From Pseudohalocynthiibacter aestuariivivens (GTDB lineage: Bacteria > Pseudomonadota > Alphaproteobacteria > Rhodobacterales > Rhodobacteraceae), in assembly GCF_011040495.1 (NCBI RefSeq), contig NZ_CP049037.1, forward strand, positions 2,666,001-2,730,000: a stretch of DNA of 64,000 nucleotides, given 5' to 3'. Under the pieces are notes generated by a model. The model did no database searches, was not told the DNA's origin, and saw only the letters and a program-made list of their open reading frames with translations. Below, in pieces: positions 19,017 through 28,333 of this stretch (positions are counted from its first letter, which is position 1; each line of letters starts with the position of its first letter). The translations under genes were made by a program, and so were the position numbers.

Positions 19017-19940
19017 ATGCAGCCTGTCAAAGGCATCATACTAAAACTCTGCGCCGTGGTGCTCTTCATCATCATGTCCGCGCTGATCAAGGCCGTCTCC
19101 GAGACCGTGCCGCCGGGGCAGGCGGTGTTCTTTCGGTCATTCTTTGCTATCCCGGTGATACTGGTTTGGCTGGCGGCGCGCGGCGATTTGGGCACCGGGC
19201 TAAAGGCCAAGTCGCCAATGGGTCATGTCTGGCGCGGGGTCGCAGGCACCAGCGCGATGGGGCTCAGCTTTGCCGGGTTGGGAATGTTGCCTCTGCCCGA
19301 GGTGACCGCACTGGGATATGCCTCGCCACTGCTGGTGGTGATCTTTGCGGCGATGTTCCTGAATGAACGGGTCGGCGTTTTTCGCATCGGCGCCGTAATG
19401 TTGGGCCTCGTAGGGGTTCTGATCGTCTTGACCCCGCGGCTGAGCGTGCTGGATGGTCCGACGGTCGATACCGTACAGGCGGTGGGGGCGGTGCTTGTTC
19501 TGATGGGGGCGGTTTTTGCTGCGCTGGCCCAGATCTATATCCGAAAGCTTGTGAGGACCGAACAGACATCGGCTATCGTCTTTTACTTTTCGGTCACGGC
19601 GTCGTGTCTGTCGCTGCTGACACTGCCGTTTGGCTGGGTGATGCCGGGGCTATATGAGGCCACGCTGCTGATCCTCGCCGGGCTGTTGGGCGGGACCGCG
19701 CAGATATTTCTGACCTCTGCCTTTCGCTATGCCGATGCCAGTGTCGTGGCCCCGTTCGACTATGCGTCGATCCTCTTTGCCCTCGTGATCGGCTATGTCA
19801 TCTTTAATGAGGTGCCGACCCAGCCGATGCTGACCGGCGCTGCGCTGATCGTCGCGGCCGGAATCGTCATCATCATCCGAGAGCATCGTCTGGGCCTGAA
19901 ACATGGCAGGTCACGCGCGGTCAAAACGCCGCAAGGCTAA
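19017..19940 (+). CDS. EamA/DMT-family transporter
   Basis: 307 residues, about ten hydrophobic segments in two repeated halves, as in drug/metabolite transporters (SALIKAVSETVPPGQAVFFRSFFAIP in the first half; DASVVAPFDYASILFALVIGY near the end of the second). Likely exports or imports a small metabolite; substrate unknown. ATG 19017 is preceded by AAGGAG ten bases upstream; an in-frame start at 18993 lacks such a site. It ends 35 bases from the convergent PuuB-like gene. Confidence 0.88.
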   Translation: MQPVKGIILKLCAVVLFIIMSALIKAVSETVPPGQAVFFRSFFAIPVILVWLAARGDLGTGLKAKSPMGHVWRGVAGTSAMGLSFAGLGMLPLPEVTALGYASPLLVVIFAAMFLNERVGVFRIGAVMLGLVGVLIVLTPRLSVLDGPTVDTVQAVGAVLVLMGAVFAALAQIYIRKLVRTEQTSAIVFYFSVTASCLSLLTLPFGWVMPGLYEATLLILAGLLGGTAQIFLTSAFRYADASVVAPFDYASILFALVIGYVIFNEVPTQPMLTGAALIVAAGIVIIIREHRLGLKHGRSRAVKTPQG

Positions 19941-19974
19941 GTTGAAATTTGCAGATGGCTTCGCGCGGCGTGGT

Positions 19975-21300
19975 TTATTGCCCCGTGGCCCAGGCCGCGC
20001 CGTAGACGGGCCAGAACCATGCTCGGCGAAACCGTCCCAGCGGCCACTTCTTTGGCGGGCTTTGCATGATCGCGGGATAGGGTCGGGTCGGCTTTCGGTC
20101 CTGTGCCAGATCGGCCAACAGCGCACCGGCATAGCTGCCCATCGCCACCCCGTTGCCGTGATATGAAACGGCCGTATAGGCACCCGGCATCGTATCTATG
20201 GGCCCTGCGTAAGGTGTCAGATCGCGTGCGATGCTCAGCAGGCCGTGCCAGCTATGTGGGGTTTCCACATGCGCCCATGCGGGGAACATCGCCTCGAAAT
20301 GGCTGCGGATATTGCTATGCATCCGCCGGTCCGCCCACGGCCCGGAAAACAGTCCGCCGCGCATACCGAACAACATCCGGCGGTTCGGCATCAGGCGGAA
20401 ATAATGCACGAAAAACCGATCATCATAGCAGGCCTGATGGGTGGACCACCCTTGTGCCGCAATCTCTTCGTCGGTCAGTTCGCGAGTGACCAGCACATTG
20501 GATTGCGTCGGCAGGTACCGTCCCGCCATCCAATCGGGCAGGTCGTCCGACGAATATCCGTTCGTGGCCACGATCAGACGGCGTGCATTCACGCGTCCCT
20601 GCGGCGTTTGCAGGGTAAAGCTGCTGCCGTGGTCAATGCGTTGCACCGGGCTTTGACCATAAATGCGGACGCCCGCGCTACGCGCGGCCTCAGCCAGCCC
20701 TTGCACATATTTCATCGGATTGAGGCCAAAGCCAATGGGCGTGGTCATTGCACCGAAAAAGGGGCCATTCATGCCGTTTTCGGCCAGTTCGTCCTGCGTC
20801 AGGATTGTTGGTGTCGCGCCCCAGTCGCGCTCGATACCGCGCGCCCGCGTTTCAAAACTCTGCGCTGCCGCTTCTGTATGGGCCATGAGTGTTTCGCCCT
20901 GCGAATGGCGGTCCACATCCAGCCCGTGCGCGTCGATCAGGCCGGCAGCCAGATCAACCGCCGCGCGTTCGGTTGCCCGATAGTCGCGTCGCGCCTCTTC
21001 GCCGAACATGCGCTTTAGCGCGCCATCTGATGCCGCTGACCCGCCGAGGCAGCAAAATCCACCGTTGCGCCCCGATGCACCCCAGCCGATGTCTTGCGCC
21101 TCTAGCACGATCACATCCGCTCCGTCCTGCGCCAGATGCAATGCCGCACTGAGGCCGGTGAAACCTGCACCGATGATCGCTACATCGGCGGTCAGGGTGC
21201 CGCGCGCGGGTGCCGAGCGTGGCACAGCCATCGTGGTGGGCCAATAGCACTTTTCGCGCGGCACTTCGCCATAGGCGTGGGCAGGATAGATGCGCTTCAT
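19975..21300 (-). CDS. FAD-dependent amine oxidoreductase (gamma-glutamylputrescine oxidase-like)
   Basis: 441 residues of the DadA/PuuB family. The FAD site is DVAIIGAGFTGLSAALHLAQ (39-58) with GWGASGRNGGF, and the C-terminal flavin-contact region has YTAVSYHGNGVAMGSYAG. It oxidises an amine to an aldehyde. It is the last gene of the minus-strand Pot transporter block and overlaps the permease gene by four bases, which supports a polyamine-derived substrate such as gamma-glutamylputrescine. No glutamylputrescine synthetase (PuuA) is visible in the window. Confidence 0.82.
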   Translation of the reverse strand: MKRIYPAHAYGEVPREKCYWPTTMAVPRSAPARGTLTADVAIIGAGFTGLSAALHLAQDGADVIVLEAQDIGWGASGRNGGFCCLGGSAASDGALKRMFGEEARRDYRATERAAVDLAAGLIDAHGLDVDRHSQGETLMAHTEAAAQSFETRARGIERDWGATPTILTQDELAENGMNGPFFGAMTTPIGFGLNPMKYVQGLAEAARSAGVRIYGQSPVQRIDHGSSFTLQTPQGRVNARRLIVATNGYSSDDLPDWMAGRYLPTQSNVLVTRELTDEEIAAQGWSTHQACYDDRFFVHYFRLMPNRRMLFGMRGGLFSGPWADRRMHSNIRSHFEAMFPAWAHVETPHSWHGLLSIARDLTPYAGPIDTMPGAYTAVSYHGNGVAMGSYAGALLADLAQDRKPTRPYPAIMQSPPKKWPLGRFRRAWFWPVYGAAWATGQ

Positions 21301-22112
21301 GCGTGGACTGCGGCCCTTTCTTCAGCTTGTCGGCGTAGACTAGCACGTTTGCTGGCCAATGACGCGCTAATGACACCCACCGTCACAAAGGCGATGAGGA
21401 TCGTCGACAATGCGTTGATCTCGGGGCTAAGACCAAGCCGGATAGAGCTCCAGATCTTGATCGGCAGTGTCGTGGCCGACGGGCCGGCGGCGAAACTGGC
21501 AATCACCAGATCATCGAGGCTGAGGGTAAATGCCAACAACCAGCCAGAGATGACTGCGGGCGCAATGATCGGCAGCGTGACCAGCCGAAAGGCCTGCGCC
21601 GCCGAACAGCCCAGATCGAGTGCTGCCTCTTCCAGTGACCGATCAAAGCTGACCAACCGCGAGGAAACGACGACAGACACGTAGCACATCGAAAACGTCG
21701 TATGCGCCAGAATGATGGTGAATATTCCCCGATCCAGCCCAATCCCGATAAAGAGCAGCAGCAGCGACAAACCTGTGATCACCTCGGGCATGACCAACGG
21801 CGCATAAATCATGCCGGAAAACAGCGTTCGCCCGGCAAAGCGCCCGGCCCGCACCAGTACCAATGCCGCCATCGTGCCCAGCACTGTCGCAAAGGTCGAG
21901 GATACGACCGCAACCTTGATCGTCACCCACGCGGCGTCTAGGAACGCCTCGTTGCGGAACAACTCGCCATACCATTTGGTTGAAAAGCCCGCCCAGACCG
22001 TCACCAGCTTGCTCTCATTAAAGCTGTAGATGATCAGAATAATCATCGGCAGATAGAGAAAGGCAAAGCCCAGCGTCAGTGATGTCGCGTTGAACCATGT
22101 CATGCGTCTCAT
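21297..22112 (-). CDS. Pot-type ABC transporter permease (PotI/PotC-like)
   Basis: 271 residues with six predicted membrane segments. The ATPase-contact EAA loop is SLEEAALDLGCSAAQAFRLVTLPIIAPAVISG (about residues 165-195). It forms the inner-membrane channel with the PotH-like permease. Overlap of its stop with the oxidoreductase start suggests co-transcription and coupled translation. Confidence 0.9.
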   Translation of the reverse strand: MRRMTWFNATSLTLGFAFLYLPMIILIIYSFNESKLVTVWAGFSTKWYGELFRNEAFLDAAWVTIKVAVVSSTFATVLGTMAALVLVRAGRFAGRTLFSGMIYAPLVMPEVITGLSLLLLFIGIGLDRGIFTIILAHTTFSMCYVSVVVSSRLVSFDRSLEEAALDLGCSAAQAFRLVTLPIIAPAVISGWLLAFTLSLDDLVIASFAAGPSATTLPIKIWSSIRLGLSPEINALSTILIAFVTVGVISASLASKRASLRRQAEERAAVHA

Positions 22113-22188
22113 ACATCACCTCCCGTCGGGCGAGAATTTCCGCGAGAACTCTCAAGGCAGAAAAAGGCCGCGAATTTATTTCGGTTCT

Positions 22189-23079
22189 TCATCCGTCTGC
22201 CTCTCGCTGTTTTTGCTCGTTGCGCTGGAACAGAATGATCGGGATGATCAGGATCAGCAGCAGGATCACGGCCACCGCGCTGGCGACCGGCCAATCACGG
22301 TTGTTAAAGAATTCCTCCCACAGCACCTTGCCGATCATCAGGGTTTTCGATCCTCCCAGCAGCGATGGGATCACGAACTCGCCAATAGTGGGGATGAAGA
22401 CCAGAAAGCACCCGGCGATGATGCCGTTCTTTGACAGAGGAACCGTCACCAGCCAGAAGGCGGTGATGCGACTGCACCCCAGATCCTCGGCCGCCTCAAG
22501 CAGTGACCCGTCCAGCCGCTCCAACGCGGAATAGATCGGCAGGATCATAAATGGCAGATAGGTGTAAACGATGCCGATATAGACGGCGATATTGGTGTTC
22601 AGGATGGTCAATGGCTCGCTGATTACACCCATGCTCAGCAACAGTTGATTCAGGTATCCTTCGTTACTCAGGATACCGACCCACGCATAGACCCGGATCA
22701 GGAAACTGGTCCAGAACGGCAGGATCACCAACATCATCAGTGTCGGGCGCCAGTGATCGGGTGCGTTGGCCATGCCATAGGCAATGGGATAGGCGACGAT
22801 CAGCGTTGCCAGTGTCGCGATACAGGCGATTTGCACTGACGAAAGATAGGCCTTCCAATAGAGGTCATCTGTGGTCAGAAATTCGAAATTTTCCAGATCG
22901 AGCGCGCCAAAGAATGATTTGATTCCCTCCCATCCGGCGGTGAAATCCAGCGTCGGGGTGTAGGGTGGGATGGCTAGGGCGATATCGCTCAAGCTGATCT
23001 TCAGCACGATCAGGAACGGCACCAGAAACAGTGCCAGCAGCCAGAAATACGGAACGGCAATCAGGGCAAAACGGCGCAT
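22189..23079 (-). CDS. Pot-type ABC transporter permease (PotH/PotB-like)
   Basis: 296 residues, six membrane segments, normal size for PotB/PotH. The EAA loop reads LLEAAEDLGCSRITAFWLVTVPLSKNGIIAG. It starts two bases after the ATPase gene. A 76-base gap separates it from the next permease; I see no gene there. This ordinary-sized permease contrasts with the enlarged paralogue at 38668. Confidence 0.9.
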   Translation of the reverse strand: MRRFALIAVPYFWLLALFLVPFLIVLKISLSDIALAIPPYTPTLDFTAGWEGIKSFFGALDLENFEFLTTDDLYWKAYLSSVQIACIATLATLIVAYPIAYGMANAPDHWRPTLMMLVILPFWTSFLIRVYAWVGILSNEGYLNQLLLSMGVISEPLTILNTNIAVYIGIVYTYLPFMILPIYSALERLDGSLLEAAEDLGCSRITAFWLVTVPLSKNGIIAGCFLVFIPTIGEFVIPSLLGGSKTLMIGKVLWEEFFNNRDWPVASAVAVILLLILIIPIILFQRNEQKQREADG

Positions 23080-23081
23080 CC

Positions 23082-24206
23082 CTAACCCTCCAACAGGACG
23101 CCGGCCGTCTCGGTCCAGCTAAGCCAGACGGTGTCCTCCCAGGTAAAGCCGCGCCGCGACAGGCGCCGCGTGTTCGCGGTTTGCGATTTGATGATCTGCC
23201 CGGTTGGCAGTTCGACGTGATAGGTGCTGAGATTGCCCAGATAGGCGATATCGAGGATCTTGCCCTGTATTGCGTTCACGGCGCCTTCGGGTTTCTCGGC
23301 GGTAATCGCCACCTTTTCGGGACGGATCGCCAGATGGCATGTCTGCCCGTTCTGGAACACCTTGTCCGACTTGGCGTGCAGCGATGGCTGCCCTTCGGCA
23401 AACGCGACGTCATATCCGTCACCGGATTTGGTCGCACGGCCCTCTATGATGGTCACGTCCCCGATGAAGTCCGCCACATAGACGGATTTTGGCATCTCAT
23501 AGATGCGCGCGGGCGTATCGGCCTGAATGATCCGTCCATGGTCCATCACCGCGACACGAGAGGCGACGGTCATCGCCTCTTCCTGATCGTGGGTGACGAT
23601 CACGAAGGTCGTGCCGGTCTTTTCCTGAATGTCCATCAATTCGAACTGCGTATCCTGCCGCAGCTTGGCGTCCAGCGCCCCCAGCGGTTCGTCCAGCAGT
23701 AACAGCTTCGGCGCTTTGGCCAGACTGCGCGCCAGCGCCACCCGCTGTCGCTGTCCGCCAGATATCTGATGTGGCTTGCGCTTGGCGAATTGTTCCAGCC
23801 GGGTCAGCTTCAGCATCTCTGCCACGCGCGCGTCGATGGCCGATTTCTCCATCCGGTCGCGTTTCAGACCAAAGGCAATATTTTCCCACACACTGAGATG
23901 CGGAAACAAGGCGTAGGACTGGAACATCATGTTCACCGCCCTCTTGTTCGGCGGTATGGGCGCAATATCCTGCCCGGCCAGCAGGATGGTGCCTTCGGTC
24001 GGCGTTTCGAACCCTGCCAACATGCGCATCATCGTCGTCTTGCCACAGCCCGATGGCCCCAGCAGGGCAAAGAACTCCTGCGCGTAAATGTCAAAGGATT
24101 GATTGTCGATCGCGACGAAATCACCGAATCGCTTGGTCACGTTCTTGAATTGAATGAGCGGTTTTACATTCGGGTCGTTCCACGGCTCAAAAACAGTCTG
24201 GCCCAA
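23082..24206 (-). CDS. Pot-type ABC transporter ATPase (PotG/PotA-like)
   Basis: 374 residues. Walker A GPSGCGKTT, signature ISGGQRQRVALARSL, Walker B LLLLDEPLGALD, then a C-terminal TOBE domain (from about 280). It energises import. No in-frame ATG precedes the Walker A; the start is TTG at 24206, six bases after GGGGGA. An out-of-frame ATG just upstream opens a 15-codon reading frame overlapping the start. The gene lies 22 bases beyond an intrinsic terminator that follows the binding-protein gene, so it is probably expressed by read-through at lower level. Confidence 0.9.
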   Translation of the reverse strand: MGQTVFEPWNDPNVKPLIQFKNVTKRFGDFVAIDNQSFDIYAQEFFALLGPSGCGKTTMMRMLAGFETPTEGTILLAGQDIAPIPPNKRAVNMMFQSYALFPHLSVWENIAFGLKRDRMEKSAIDARVAEMLKLTRLEQFAKRKPHQISGGQRQRVALARSLAKAPKLLLLDEPLGALDAKLRQDTQFELMDIQEKTGTTFVIVTHDQEEAMTVASRVAVMDHGRIIQADTPARIYEMPKSVYVADFIGDVTIIEGRATKSGDGYDVAFAEGQPSLHAKSDKVFQNGQTCHLAIRPEKVAITAEKPEGAVNAIQGKILDIAYLGNLSTYHVELPTGQIIKSQTANTRRLSRRGFTWEDTVWLSWTETAGVLLEG

Positions 24207-24228
24207 TACATGTCCCCCTGAAAGATCG

Positions 24229-24260
24229 AAAAAAGCCCGCGCAGCGGGTGCTGCGCGGGC
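24229..24260 (-). terminator. Intrinsic terminator between binding-protein and ATPase genes
   Basis: Read on the minus strand, perfect 11-bp GC-rich arms (24250-24260 and 24235-24245, GCCCGCGCAGC and complement) with a four-base loop are followed by six T (24229-24234). It lies 16 bases after the binding-protein stop and before the ATPase start. This placement favours more binding protein than membrane components, a known pattern in ABC import operons. Confidence 0.85.
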
Positions 24261-24275
24261 TGGGATATTCGGGTC

Positions 24276-25361
24276 TTACGTGCCCGACTTGATCCGTGTC
24301 CATAGGCGGGTCACGACCCGCTGCACCTTGGCCGGGTAGGGCGTGGTGGTATAGAGGTTATCCAGCGTTGCCGCGTCGGGATAGATCGCCGGGTCGCCGA
24401 TCACGTCCTCTTCCAGCATTGGCTGGGATGCCTCGTTGCCGTTGGCGTAATAAACATAGTTCGACGCATCGGCCATGTTCTGCGCATCCATGATAAAGTT
24501 CAGGAAAACATGCGCGCCTTCCGGATTAGGTGCGTCCGCCGGAATCGCCATCTGGTCGAACCACATCAGCGCCCCTTCGCTGGGCGCGTTATAGACGATT
24601 TCGACGCCGTTATCGGCCTCGGCCGCACGGTCGCGCGCTTGCAGGATGTCACCGGACCAGCCAAAGGCCACGCAGATGTCACCGTTCGCCAGCGCGTTGA
24701 TGTATTCACTGGAGTGGAACTTGGTCACGTAAGGACGCACAGCCGACAGGATTGGCTCGGCTTTGGCAATCACGTCCGGATCCTTGCTATCGGGGTCCTC
24801 GCCAATGTACTTCAGCGCCGCCGGGATCATTTCGACCGGAGCATCGAGGAAATGCACGCCGCACTCGGCCAGTTTTTCCATATTCCCCGGCTCGAAGATC
24901 AACGCAAGCGAGCCGATGGGTGCGTCTTCACCCAGTGCCTCGGTGACTTTGCCGACATTGGCGCCGATGCCCGTCGTGCCCCACATATAGTTGATCGAAT
25001 AGGCGTTCTCGGGGTCATACTGGACTGTCCGCTTTTCAACCACATCCCACATGTTCTTGTGGTTGGGCAGTTGGCTCATGTCCAGTTTTTGAAACGCGCC
25101 GGCGCTGATCTGACGTTGCAGAAATGTGCCCGAAGGCACCACCACATCATAACCGGACCCACCGGCCAGCATCTTAGTTTCCAGCACTTCGTTGCTGTCA
25201 AAGACGTCATAGGTCAGTTCCAGACCGGTTTCGGCCTCGAATTTCTCTAGCAACGCTTCGTCGATATAGTCGGACCAGTTGTAAACGCGCACTTCCTGAG
25301 CGCCCGCAGCAGCAGCTGTCAGGGCCAAAGCGGCGGTTGTGGTCAGAATCGTTGTTTTCAT
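24276..25361 (-). CDS. Polyamine-type ABC transporter substrate-binding protein (PotF/PotD-like)
   Basis: 361 residues. Signal peptide MKTTILTTTAALALTAAAAGA, then EVRVYNWSDYIDEALLEKFE, the classical start of mature PotD/PotF proteins, and FGWSGDILQARDRA deeper in. It captures polyamines in the periplasm and delivers them to the Pot permeases. Two adjacent ATGs lie at 25364 and 25361; GGGAG is seven bases before the second, which I use. The frame is open upstream to 25544 without family-like sequence. Expression is probably controlled by the divergent GntR regulator. Confidence 0.91.
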   Translation of the reverse strand: MKTTILTTTAALALTAAAAGAQEVRVYNWSDYIDEALLEKFEAETGLELTYDVFDSNEVLETKMLAGGSGYDVVVPSGTFLQRQISAGAFQKLDMSQLPNHKNMWDVVEKRTVQYDPENAYSINYMWGTTGIGANVGKVTEALGEDAPIGSLALIFEPGNMEKLAECGVHFLDAPVEMIPAALKYIGEDPDSKDPDVIAKAEPILSAVRPYVTKFHSSEYINALANGDICVAFGWSGDILQARDRAAEADNGVEIVYNAPSEGALMWFDQMAIPADAPNPEGAHVFLNFIMDAQNMADASNYVYYANGNEASQPMLEEDVIGDPAIYPDAATLDNLYTTTPYPAKVQRVVTRLWTRIKSGT

Positions 25362-25403
25362 CATTTTCTCCCGTTGATTGGCAGCGTCGCTGCCCTGCAT
25401 GCG

Positions 25404-25413
25404 AATTTGATCA
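25404..25413. promoter_or_regulatory. Candidate GntR operator upstream of the binding-protein gene
   Basis: AATTTGATCA, with TTGATCAA as an 8-base perfect palindrome, lies in the divergent region 43 bases before the binding-protein start. The same ten bases recur at 26221-26230 ahead of the aminotransferase on the other side of the GntR gene. Confidence 0.45.
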
Positions 25414-25485
25414 AGTTTTTCGCTTAGTGCAATATGGTAATGCTCACATGCAGCCGCTAAACTCGCAAGACCGGAGACGACAATA

Positions 25486-26202
25486 GTGACTGGAACGAGT
25501 GATCTGATGCAGCGCGCTACTGGAAATTTTAGCCTTGATGGCACCGCAGAGATGCGTCTACCGGCGCATGAGGTGATTTATCGGCAGTTGCGCGATATGA
25601 TCCTTTACGGCGATCTGGCGCCGGGGCAGGCCGTGACCATTCAGGGCCTGACGGCGCAGCTGGGGGCAGGCATGACGCCTGTGCGCGAGGCGATCCGCCG
25701 ACTGATTTCGCAGGGCGCGCTGGAATTTCAGGGCAATCGCCGGGTCAGTGTGCCACAGTTGAACGCAGCAAATATGGATGAAATTATCAAAGCTCGTCAA
25801 TGGTTTGAACCTCATCTTACCTTGCGGGCGGCGGAGCGTGCCGGTGCGGCAGACGTCTCTCACTTGACGGCGATTGATACCGCGCTGGACGCCGCGATCC
25901 AACGCGGTGATCTGCGCGCTTATCTGGAACTCAATCACCGGTTTCACAGTCGCATGTATGATATGGCGGCTTCACCGATCCTTGCGGAAATTGCCGAAGG
26001 GCTTTGGTTGCGCTTTGGTCCATCAATGCGGGTCGTGTGCGGGCGGATCGGAACGCAGAACCTGCCTGACATGCACAAGGAAACCCTCGAGGCGATCCGT
26101 GCAGGCGATGTAGCTGCCGCTGCCGCCGCAATCGAAGGCGACGTTGCGCAGGGAATGGAACAACTTCGCCTGTCTCTCAGTGCCGACTCTAGGTCCGTCT
26201 GA
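25486..26202 (+). CDS. GntR-family (FCD) transcriptional regulator
   Basis: 238 residues. Winged helix about 24-92 (EVIYRQLRDMILYGDLAPGQAVTIQGLTAQLGAGMTPVREAIRRL) and an all-helical FCD ligand domain with HRFHSRMYDMA and the later histidine HKETLEAI, whose residues usually bind a metal and a carboxylate effector. Start GTG 25486 after GGAG (spacing ten); ATG 25507 is possible. It sits between the transporter genes (divergent) and the aminotransferase (same strand), and the shared AATTTGATCA element on both sides points to control of the whole polyamine locus. Confidence 0.9.
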   Translation: MTGTSDLMQRATGNFSLDGTAEMRLPAHEVIYRQLRDMILYGDLAPGQAVTIQGLTAQLGAGMTPVREAIRRLISQGALEFQGNRRVSVPQLNAANMDEIIKARQWFEPHLTLRAAERAGAADVSHLTAIDTALDAAIQRGDLRAYLELNHRFHSRMYDMAASPILAEIAEGLWLRFGPSMRVVCGRIGTQNLPDMHKETLEAIRAGDVAAAAAAIEGDVAQGMEQLRLSLSADSRSV

Positions 26203-26220
26203 TTCGATTGACCCTTCAAT

Positions 26221-26230
26221 AATTTGATCA
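26221..26230. promoter_or_regulatory. Candidate GntR operator upstream of the aminotransferase gene
   Basis: AATTTGATCA is identical to the element at 25404-25413 and is 77 bases before the aminotransferase ATG, in the 104-base gap after the regulator gene. Identity over ten bases on both flanks of one regulator gene suggests a shared operator. Confidence 0.45.
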
Positions 26231-26306
26231 TATTGTTCCAGATCAGAACATCCGCGCCAGAAATCGGGGCGCGCTGTGCCACACTGACCTCAGAAAGGCC
26301 CCTGCC

Positions 26307-27704
26307 ATGACGCTCATCACCAACCACCTGCCCACTGCTGAATTGCAGGCACTCGACGCCGCGCATCACCTGCATCCTTTCACCAATGGGGCAGAGCTGG
26401 AAACAAAGGGCGCGCGCGTCATCACGCGTGCGAAGGGCGTCACCCTGACGGACAGCGATGGCAATAACTATCTTGATGCGATGGCGGGTTTGTGGTGCGT
26501 CAACATCGGTTATGGTCGCGACGAACCCGCCGAGGCGGCCGCGCGCCAGATGCGTGAATTGCCCTTTTACAACACCTTCTTTCAAACCACGCACGTCCCG
26601 GCCATAGCCTTGGCCGCAAGGCTGGCCGAACTGGCCCCGGGTGATCTGAACCATGTATTCTTTGCCGGGTCCGGGTCCGAGGCGAACGACACCAACATTC
26701 GCATGGTGCGCACCTATTGGGCGCAAAAAGGCCAGCCGGAAAAGAACATCATCATCAGCCGCAAGAACGCTTATCATGGCTCTTCCATGGGTAGCGGCAG
26801 CCTTGGGGGCATGACTTTCATGCATGAACAGGGCGGTTTGCCGATCCCGAATATTCACCATATCGACCAACCGCATTGGTGGAGCGAAGGCGGTGACACC
26901 AGCCCCGAAGATTTCGGACTGGAACGCGCACGTCAGCTGGAGCAGGCCATCAAAGATCTGGGTGCCGACCGCGTCGCGGCGTTTATCGCCGAGCCGATTC
27001 AAGGTGCGGGCGGTGTGGTCGTCCCGCCCGCGACATACTGGCCCGAGATTCAGCGCATTTGTGACGAACATGGCATCCTGCTGATCGCGGACGAGGTGAT
27101 CTGCGGCTTTGGCCGTACCGGCAGCTGGTTCGGCTCTACCACGCTGGACATTCGCCCGCATATCATGACCGTGGCAAAGGGTCTTAGCTCTGGCTACGCG
27201 CCCATCGGCGGGTCCATCGTCTGTGATGAGGTGGCCGAGGTGATTAACAATTGCGAATTTGCCCATGGCTACACCTACTCGGGTCACCCGATGGCTTGTG
27301 CGGTTGCACTGGAGAATCTGCGCATCCTCGACGAAGAAGGTATCGTCGACCGTGTTGCCCAGCACAGCGGGCCTTACCTGCAACAAAAATGGCATGGGCT
27401 GGTCGAACACCCATTGGTGGGCGAGGCACCGATTGTCGGCATGATGGGGTCCATCGCGTTGACACCTGACGCCGCCACCCGCGCCAAGTTTGCCGGGAAC
27501 GAGGGGGATGTCGGACTGATCTGCCGCGAGCACTGCTTCCAGAACGGGCTGGTGATGCGCCATGTTGGCGACCGCATGATCATCTCGCCGCCTCTGGTTA
27601 TCACCGACGCTGAGATCGATACACTTGTAGAGCGCGCATGGACAGCGCTGGACCTGACGCACGCCCAGCTAAAGCAAGACGGCCTGTTGAAAGCGGCAAA
27701 GTGA
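26307..27704 (+). CDS. Class III aminotransferase, putrescine/omega-amino type
   Basis: 465 residues. PLP lysine K291 in MTVAKGLSSGYAPIGG, cofactor aspartate D262 in IADEVICGFGR, and the phosphate-binding GSGSEANDTN (121-130). Family members such as SpuC transfer the amino group of putrescine or other terminal amines to pyruvate. Neighbouring Pot importer, GntR regulator and PuuB-like oxidase support polyamine use. A paralogue with the same motifs lies at 34422. The stop overlaps the GTG of the following acetyltransferase gene. Confidence 0.88.
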   Translation: MTLITNHLPTAELQALDAAHHLHPFTNGAELETKGARVITRAKGVTLTDSDGNNYLDAMAGLWCVNIGYGRDEPAEAAARQMRELPFYNTFFQTTHVPAIALAARLAELAPGDLNHVFFAGSGSEANDTNIRMVRTYWAQKGQPEKNIIISRKNAYHGSSMGSGSLGGMTFMHEQGGLPIPNIHHIDQPHWWSEGGDTSPEDFGLERARQLEQAIKDLGADRVAAFIAEPIQGAGGVVVPPATYWPEIQRICDEHGILLIADEVICGFGRTGSWFGSTTLDIRPHIMTVAKGLSSGYAPIGGSIVCDEVAEVINNCEFAHGYTYSGHPMACAVALENLRILDEEGIVDRVAQHSGPYLQQKWHGLVEHPLVGEAPIVGMMGSIALTPDAATRAKFAGNEGDVGLICREHCFQNGLVMRHVGDRMIISPPLVITDAEIDTLVERAWTALDLTHAQLKQDGLLKAAK

Positions 27705-28234
27705 GCTTTGATGCACAACCGACCCTGACGGGCGCGGACTATGCGCTGCGCCCGTTGGTGGCAGCTGATTATGGCGGCCTCCACGCGGCGGCCAGTGATC
27801 CGGAAATCTGGGCCCAGCACCCATCGCCCGATCGATGGAAGCCCGAGGTCTATCGCCCCTATTTCGATAGCTTGCTGGCCAGTCGCGCGACTTTGGCCAT
27901 GCGGGACGTGGCGCAGGATCGCATCATCGGCTGTTCGCGGTACTATACTGCGCCCGACATGCCCGGCACGATCTCGATTGGGTTCACCTTCCTCGCGCGG
28001 GCCTATTGGGGCGGGGCGGCCAATCGCGCGGTAAAGGGGCTGATGCTGGCCCATGCCTTTGCTGATTTCGATGCGGTCTGGTTTCATATCGGCCCGGACA
28101 ACATCCGCTCGCAAAAGGCGACGATGAAGCTGGGCGCGCGGCATGTCTATGACGCCACGCTGGATATGGGCGGCGGCACGGTTCCCTGGCGCTGTTACAG
28201 GCTGAACCGCGATGCTTGGCAACCGGCAATGTGA
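27701..28234 (+). CDS. GNAT-family N-acetyltransferase
   Basis: 177 residues of the RimJ/RimL-like GNAT group: YALRPLVAADYGGLHAAASDPEIWAQHP at the start, then the acetyl-CoA binding region near RAYWGGAANRAVKGLMLAHAF, and VWFHIGPDNIRSQKATMKLGA, the conserved N-x-x-S motif. The GTG start at 27701 overlaps the aminotransferase stop (GTGA), implying coupling; a frame extension upstream runs inside the aminotransferase gene. The substrate could be an amine of the same locus, but that is inference. Confidence 0.82.
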   Translation: MSFDAQPTLTGADYALRPLVAADYGGLHAAASDPEIWAQHPSPDRWKPEVYRPYFDSLLASRATLAMRDVAQDRIIGCSRYYTAPDMPGTISIGFTFLARAYWGGAANRAVKGLMLAHAFADFDAVWFHIGPDNIRSQKATMKLGARHVYDATLDMGGGTVPWRCYRLNRDAWQPAM

Positions 28235-28333
28235 GATCGCTGCCACACTCACACTCTATTGATTGCGCTCCGCTCGACAAAATTGCGTGGTCCGCGATAG
28301 CGGTGAGGACAACCGACCCTTCTGGATGTGACC

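Noticed and set aside
25362..25544. N-terminal extension of the Pot binding protein
   Set aside because: The extension would place the signal peptide internally and overlap the divergent promoter.
25944..27662. Long minus-strand open frame (572 codons) opposite the GntR and aminotransferase genes
   Set aside because: It is antisense to two clear genes, has no family-like motifs and arises from GC-rich codon structure.
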